Under the pieces are notes generated by a model, which worked only from the letters and a program-made list of their open reading frames with translations, had not been told where the DNA came from and made no database searches. This document shows positions 59,151 to 64,000 of a DNA stretch of 64,000 nucleotides, in pieces. The DNA is from Pegoplata infirma (Eukaryota; Arthropoda; Insecta; Diptera; Anthomyiidae). The stretch covers positions 36,379,410 through 36,443,409 of the forward strand of contig OY992537.1 of NCBI GenBank assembly GCA_963921195.1, in the 5' to 3' direction. The first letter of the stretch is position 1. Every line of letters starts with the position of its first letter. The translations under genes were made by a program, and so were the position numbers.

Positions 59151-60609
59151 CCCTCTTTAATGTGAATCCATTAAACGCGAATCCATTGTCATTTTTATAT
59201 AATCGCGTTTTCGAAATTTGCCCATTTAGTTTTTGCAGCTAAAGCATACAAAAATATTAAACGAACAAATAATATGTCAGTGTGAAACATTTATTATAAC
59301 CTTTCTTTTTTGGGTTTGAGGGTTTAGTCTGTTAAAAAGGCCTATATGTTCAGAAGACAGTTTGATAAAATGTTTATGATGACAAATTCGTGCAGGGCAA
59401 ATACTTTCAAAAATTGGTTCTAGAAGTCTCTGCAAAAAAAAGTTGACTTTTGTTAAGTAGTGTAATTGATAAAAAGTTATGTTACATTGTATTTATGTGT
59501 AGTACTCGTACATTACCATCAACTTTTTTCACCGTTTTATTTTATGTATTTGCAAAAATATTCAAAAATAATAATTAAATATTCATGAGATTTGGAAAAA
59601 ATTTCCTACTTGGCAACACATTTGCATTTATATCTCTGGACTTAATACGTTCACCAACGCGAAATTTTTAGACCTTGTAGCTAAGACTCAAACCATTAAC
59701 ATATATTTTTTTTCAGATTTTTAAAAATGTCGCTTTTTTTGATATATTTTCGCGAATCGCGAATTGTGCAGAAATAAAAAAAAGATCACAAAATAAAAAT
59801 TTTCGCGAAATGATATATTAAAAGTGATGGTTTTGCCTTTAAAAAAAGCTATCTGGGAGTGATATAGCTCAAATACTTTTCAAGATATAAATAATTATAA
59901 TTTACCCTTTAAAAGATTTTCTTGACTTTTGAAACGTCATATTTCCAAAACTACGGAAGTTAAAAGTCTTAAACTTTGTTTGAGTATTAGTCGAGTAAGT
60001 CCCTACATATATACCGAATTTCATGAAATTTGGGTCGATTGAAGTCAAAAATTCAATTTTTTTTGCTATGTTGATATGGATTTACTCTGTAGGAAAAAAC
60101 CGCCATTCTAACACATGTCAAACAGTGATATCTCGAAAACCATTCATTCGATATTAATTTTGTTACATATTTTTGTTCGTTACATATTTTTGTTCAAAGC
60201 ATCAAAAGAAATATTTTTTATTTTGTTTTTTTATTTTTTAAAATCCAAAACTTTGATAGCCGGGCACCGATTGTACTCATTTATTACCACATAAGTTTCA
60301 GGCCTAGGATAATAAAAATTTTCCCGGACGTTTAAAATCGGATGAGCAACTTGTTTACGATGCAAGAAGTGCCAGTCTAATGTATTAATTTAGGGGATCA
60401 TTTTTGTGGAACAAATTTGAGACCAATTGGATTAAATTAAACCGTGATCAAAGTTTTTGATTTTTGAAAATTAAAAAAAAAAAATCTCTTATTTGTTGTT
60501 TTGAAATTCCTGAAAATCTTAAGTTTTAGAAGAACCTTTACCCTTGTTACGGTCTGCGTTTTCAAACTGATTTTGGCAGCGCAGCTTCATTTTATAGCAT
60601 ACCGTAGTG

Positions 60610-60960
60610 CATCCAAAGAGCGCTCTGAAGGATGCAGTAAAAGTAAGGGGAAAGAATTTTAATTTTTTTCTAGCGCTCAAAACTGTGACATCGTCTTATC
60701 ATGCATGAATTCAGATGGTTTGCATATGCACAATGACTCAGGACTCGATTCCAAAAGCTTTTGCTAGTTCAGCAAAAATTTTTGCTGGGTTATGTTTCAA
60801 TTCTGTCAACGGAAGAGCCTTAGGCTCAGCCTTCAAATGTTGGTATTTGGACCACAAAAAGTGCTTCAACAGTTTTCGGGCTCTTAATGGAAATATTTCT
60901 TAGCATAATATTATGCAAAGCCTATAAATGTTGTCAATCCGATGGACCTGGCGTGCATAG
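60610..60960 (+). repeat. Dispersed repeat with a shared short reading frame, copy 2
   Basis: CATCCAAAGAGCGCTCTGAAG through CTCGATTCCAAAAGCTTTT. Its open frame (about 62 codons from 60715) shares a segment with 29995-30165. Base composition is less AT-rich than the neighbours. No domain recognised. Confidence 0.4.
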
Positions 60961-61029
60961 ACAGACCGGTTGTGCGAAAGGCCTGTACATCGCTTAACAA
61001 CACAATCATCTATATCAAAAAATCTTAAA

Positions 61030-61965
61030 ATTCCCAGACTCTGAGACAATTTTCGTATATTTTCTATATTTCATATAGAAAAATTCTCAGATTTTGAAAT
61101 ATTTTCCGTATATAAAAATTCTTAGATTCTAAGACATTTTTCGTACAGAAAATATCTCAGATTCTGGGACATTTTTCGCACAGAATCTGAGACATTTTTT
61201 GTATGAAGAAATTCTCAGATTCTCATAAAATTCTGAGGTGTTAAGGCATTTTTCGAAAAGAAAAATTCTCAGATTCTAAGACATTTTTCACATAGAAAAA
61301 TTCACAGATTCTGAGACATTTTTCGTTAAGGAAAATTCATATATTCTGAGACATTTTTCATAAAGAAAAATTCTCAGATTTTAATACAATTTTCGTATAG
61401 AAACATTCTGAGACATTTTTAGTATAAAAAAATTCTCAGATTCTGAAACATTTTAGGTATAGAAAAATTTTATGTTCTGACACATTTTTCGTAAAGAAAA
61501 ATTCTCAGATTCTGAGTTATTTTTGTTAGAAGAATTCTCAGATTCTGAGAAATTTTTAGTATTAAACAATTTTGAGATTCTGAGACATTTTTCTTATAGA
61601 AAAAATCTCTGATTCTGAGATATTTTTCGCATTGAAATATTTTCTTATTCTGAGATATTTTTTGTATAGAAACAAATTTTCAGATTCTGAGGCATTTTTC
61701 GTATCGAACATTTTTTAGATTCTGACACATTTTCGTATAGAAAATTCTCAGATTCTGAGATATTTTTTGTATAGAAAAATTCTCAGATTCTGAGACATTT
61801 TCCTTATAGAAAAATTCTAAGATTTTAAGATAAAATATCTTAAAATATCTTATAAAAAAATTATTAGATCCTGAGACATTTTTCTTATATAAAAATTTTC
61901 AGATTTTGAGACATTTTTCTCACAAAAAATTCGCAGATTCTGAGACATTTTCTCATGGAAAAATT
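61030..61965 (-). repeat. Palindromic satellite array, divergent
   Basis: About 25 divergent units of TCTCAGATTCTGAGACATTTTTCGTATAG type, opposite in orientation to the 12780-15645 array. It ends where SINE copy 2 begins. Confidence 0.85.
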
Positions 61966-61968
61966 TTT

Positions 61969-62148
61969 AGCCCCAGTAGGCTAGTTGGTAGCGTGCTAGC
62001 CTATGAGTCTGGGGGTCGTGGGTTCGATTCCCACCAAAGGCCTTGGTCTGTTTCGCTACAATGAGACAATGGTCATTGTCACCCGTCTCGGTTAGGTTAA
62101 ATTAGTATATGGTTTCTAATTATATGTTAAAAATTTAATAAATATACT
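61969..62148 (+). mobile_element. tRNA-derived SINE, copy 2
   Basis: Same layout as the copy at 6790: CTAGTTGGTAGCGTGCTAGC head, GGTTCGATTCC B-box, then a TTGGTC..GTTTCGCTACAA body and CTCGGTTAGGTTAAATTA. It sits at the edge of a palindromic satellite array. The 3' boundary and target duplication could not be fixed by eye. Confidence 0.75.
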
Positions 62149-62149
62149 T

Positions 62150-62945
62150 TGAGGATGTTTATTCTGGCTCGAGGTCATTATTTTCTTTACTAATTAAAAC
62201 CATGATATTCTCATAGCATAATTTTCAAGAAAATAATTTTTTGTTTTAAATTTATTTATGTTGGTCATTTTTGCAAGATTCCATTGTAAAGATTATTTAG
62301 CAAAAATAGAAACGATTTACTACAAAGTAGCAAACGAGTCTAATGACAAATCGTTTGTGCACAAACCAAAGTATTAATATATATTCGACTCTATCCACAA
62401 TGTGAATTAGAAAGATGAACCAACATAAATAAATTTAAAACAAAAAATAATTTTCTTGAAAATTATGCTATGAGAATATCATGGTTTTAATTAGTAAAGA
62501 AAATAATGACCTCGAGCCAGAATAAACATCCTCAACATATAATATTTTAAAGGTCGAATAAAACAATTTTTATTTTTATTATTATACTAGTATAGTACCA
62601 TTTCTTCTTCTTTCTAATTCACATTGTGGATAGAGTCGAATATGTATTAATACTTTAGTGTGTGCACAAACGATTTGTCATTAGACTCGTTTGCTACTTT
62701 GTAGTAAATCGTTTCTATTTTTGCTAAATAATCTTGACAATGGAATCTGACAAATTCCGAAACACGTGTCGATTAAGTCTTGCAAAAATGACAAACATAA
62801 ATAAATTTAAAACAAAAAATAATTTTCTTGAAAACTATGCTATGAGAATATCATGGTTTTAATTAGTAAAGAAAATAACGACCTCGAGCCAGAATAAACA
62901 TCCTCAAAATATAATATTTTAAAGGTCGAATAAAACAAGTTTTAT
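62150..62945. repeat. Three copies of the GAGGATGTTTATTCTGG repeat, one inverted to the others
   Basis: Copy on + at 62152-62370, copies on - at about 62420-62545 and 62690-62915, each running from TTGAGGATGTTTATTCTGG to TACAAAGTAGCAAACGAG or part of it. CGACTCTATCCACAATGTG also appears in both orientations. Relatives lie at 33580-33800 and 55590-55800, and a scrap at 20335-20385. Confidence 0.75.
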
Positions 62946-62984
62946 TTTTTAATAAAAATTAATCAGAATTTGAATTCAATAAAT

Positions 62985-63190
62985 AAATAAATTCTTAGAT
63001 TCTGAGAAATTTTTCTTATAGAAAAATTCTCAGATTCTGAGACATTTTTCGTATTGAAACATTTTCTTATTCTTAGACATTTTTTGTATTGAAAAAAATT
63101 CTCAGACTCTGAGACATTTTTCATATAGAAAATTTTCAAATTCTGATACATTGTTTGTATAGAAAATTCTTATATTCTGAGACATAGAAA
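62985..63190 (-). repeat. Palindromic satellite, continuation after an insertion
   Basis: A few more units of the same satellite and orientation as 61030-61965. The 1-kb gap between them holds SINE copy 2 and the inverted GAGGATG repeat, so this is probably one array split by insertions. Confidence 0.75.
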
Positions 63191-63390
63191 ACTTGACGAA
63201 ATACCACGTCTAAAACACTCACACTGGCATCACTTCTCCACTAATCCTCCAGTACTTAATTAATAATTTCGTTTAGTTTAACACATTATTTTTGTGTATA
63301 TGTTTTACATAATTTCAAGTTGTTTGATATCATGTGTCAAGTTTATTATTATTAATTTCCCGTTTCGTTTAAATTTTATATCTATTTATT

Positions 63391-63725
63391 TTTTTTATAC
63401 CCTCCACTCTGGTGATAGAGGGTATATATAAGTTTGTCATTCCGTATGTAACACATTGAAATATTGGTTTAGGACCCCATAAAGTATATATATTCATGAT
63501 CCTTGATCGATTTTAAGTCGATCTAACGATGTCCGTCTGTCTGTCTGTCTGTCTGTCCGTCCGTCTGTCTGTCTGTCTGTTGAAATCACGTTTTTGGCAA
63601 TAATCCGGAACCGATTTTAACGCTTGGGGTACCAAAAGTTGCGGAATTTATCCAGGCAAAAACTAGTGTATTTTTTTTTGAAATCGGTTAAGTACTTTAA
63701 AAGTTATGAGTGAATTACTGAAAAA
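63391..63725 (+). mobile_element. DINE-1-like element, 5' part
   Basis: TATACCCTCCACTCTGGTGA start, ATAAAGTATATATATTCATG, and a long GTC(T/C) microsatellite (63532-63582). The remainder diverges from the other copies, and no terminal hairpin is seen before about 63900. Confidence 0.7.
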
Positions 63726-64000
63726 ACTCTTAGTGATTTTCATCATAACCCTAAATTAATTCATATTTTGTGTAGATACATACATAACCAAGAATACGGA
63801 AATGAAAAAAAAAACGGAGAAAAAGAAAAAAATGTTTACAAAAAAACTTTAAAATATGTAAAACAAAATCTAAATTTAATTAAAAAAAAGTTCGTTAAGT
63901 AATAATAAAAAAATTAATTGTTATTTTTATGTACAAAGCATGTGTGTGTGTCCGTTTTTTTGCTTCGTCATATTAACGGGGTTGCCAGACTTTTTTTGGC

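Larger units (their letters stand above)
57262..60040. mobile_element. 2.8-kb palindrome containing a nested TIR element
   Basis: Outer arms (about 57262-57950 and 59380-60040) are imperfect reverse complements, sharing CTACTTGGCAACACATTTGC, CGCGATTCGCG and TGACGTTTCAAAAGTCAAG-like phrases. The centre is occupied by the separate element at 58140-59080. No coding sequence is supported. Confidence 0.7.

Noticed and set aside
25636..64000. Second dachsous coding exon
   Set aside because: I looked for the continuation of EC6 after the donor at 25630 and saw no matching open segment in the + strand. A very short exon could still be missed.

Overview
The window looks like non-coding DNA from a higher dipteran, probably a calyptrate fly. 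It is very AT-rich, carries one exon of an insect gene, and is packed with DINE-1/INE-1-like dispersed elements whose ends and (GTCY)n core resemble those of Drosophila. The only host coding sequence I can support is one large exon at 23456-25629 (+). It encodes the signal peptide and first five cadherin repeats (plus the start of the sixth) of Dachsous, the giant atypical cadherin that binds Fat in planar polarity and Hippo signalling. A clear acceptor precedes it and a GT donor ends it. The rest of the window then reads as dachsous intron: about 23.4 kb upstream and at least 38 kb downstream.

1-23455 (upstream intron): small TIR elements (30-406, 1505-1993); a 5'-truncated LINE fragment with a 13-bp target duplication (3455-3986); an inverted-repeat element (4269-4856); a DINE-like element (about 6262-10915) holding a 2-kb palindrome, which itself holds a tRNA-derived SINE, and a hAT-like element loaded with a palindromic satellite; an apparently intact Tc1/mariner transposon of DD37E type (11406-12701); a 2.9-kb array of 35-bp palindromic units (12769-15717); further DINE-like elements, a second small hAT-like element (19841-20540), a palindromic element (21738-22999), and three degenerate primer-binding-site-like sequences of LTR retroelements.

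25630-64000 (downstream intron): a second copy of the 2-kb palindrome (26687-28596); a GCATATTTT-rich block; an inverted minisatellite split by a DINE-like insertion (32240-33590); a direct array of the palindrome's building module (33840-35330); a 3.1-kb palindrome with CACTGTG ends (38737-41861); many DINE-like elements, several carrying datable nested insertions (48521-49106, 50752-51590, 54433-55093); palindromes at 52150-52754, 56134-57115 and 57262-60040; and more satellite and SINE near 61-63 kb.

The notable themes are: (i) long palindromic foldback elements of several unrelated families; (ii) one 35-bp double-hairpin satellite found repeatedly inside hAT-like ends; (iii) nested insertions whose empty sites can be read from a paralogous copy in the same window; (iv) a 13-bp motif, CTTAAGTCTTTTG, seen seven times, always on the dachsous sense strand and six times in otherwise unique intron DNA. 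I found no second host gene, no functional tRNA or rRNA gene and no CRISPR array.
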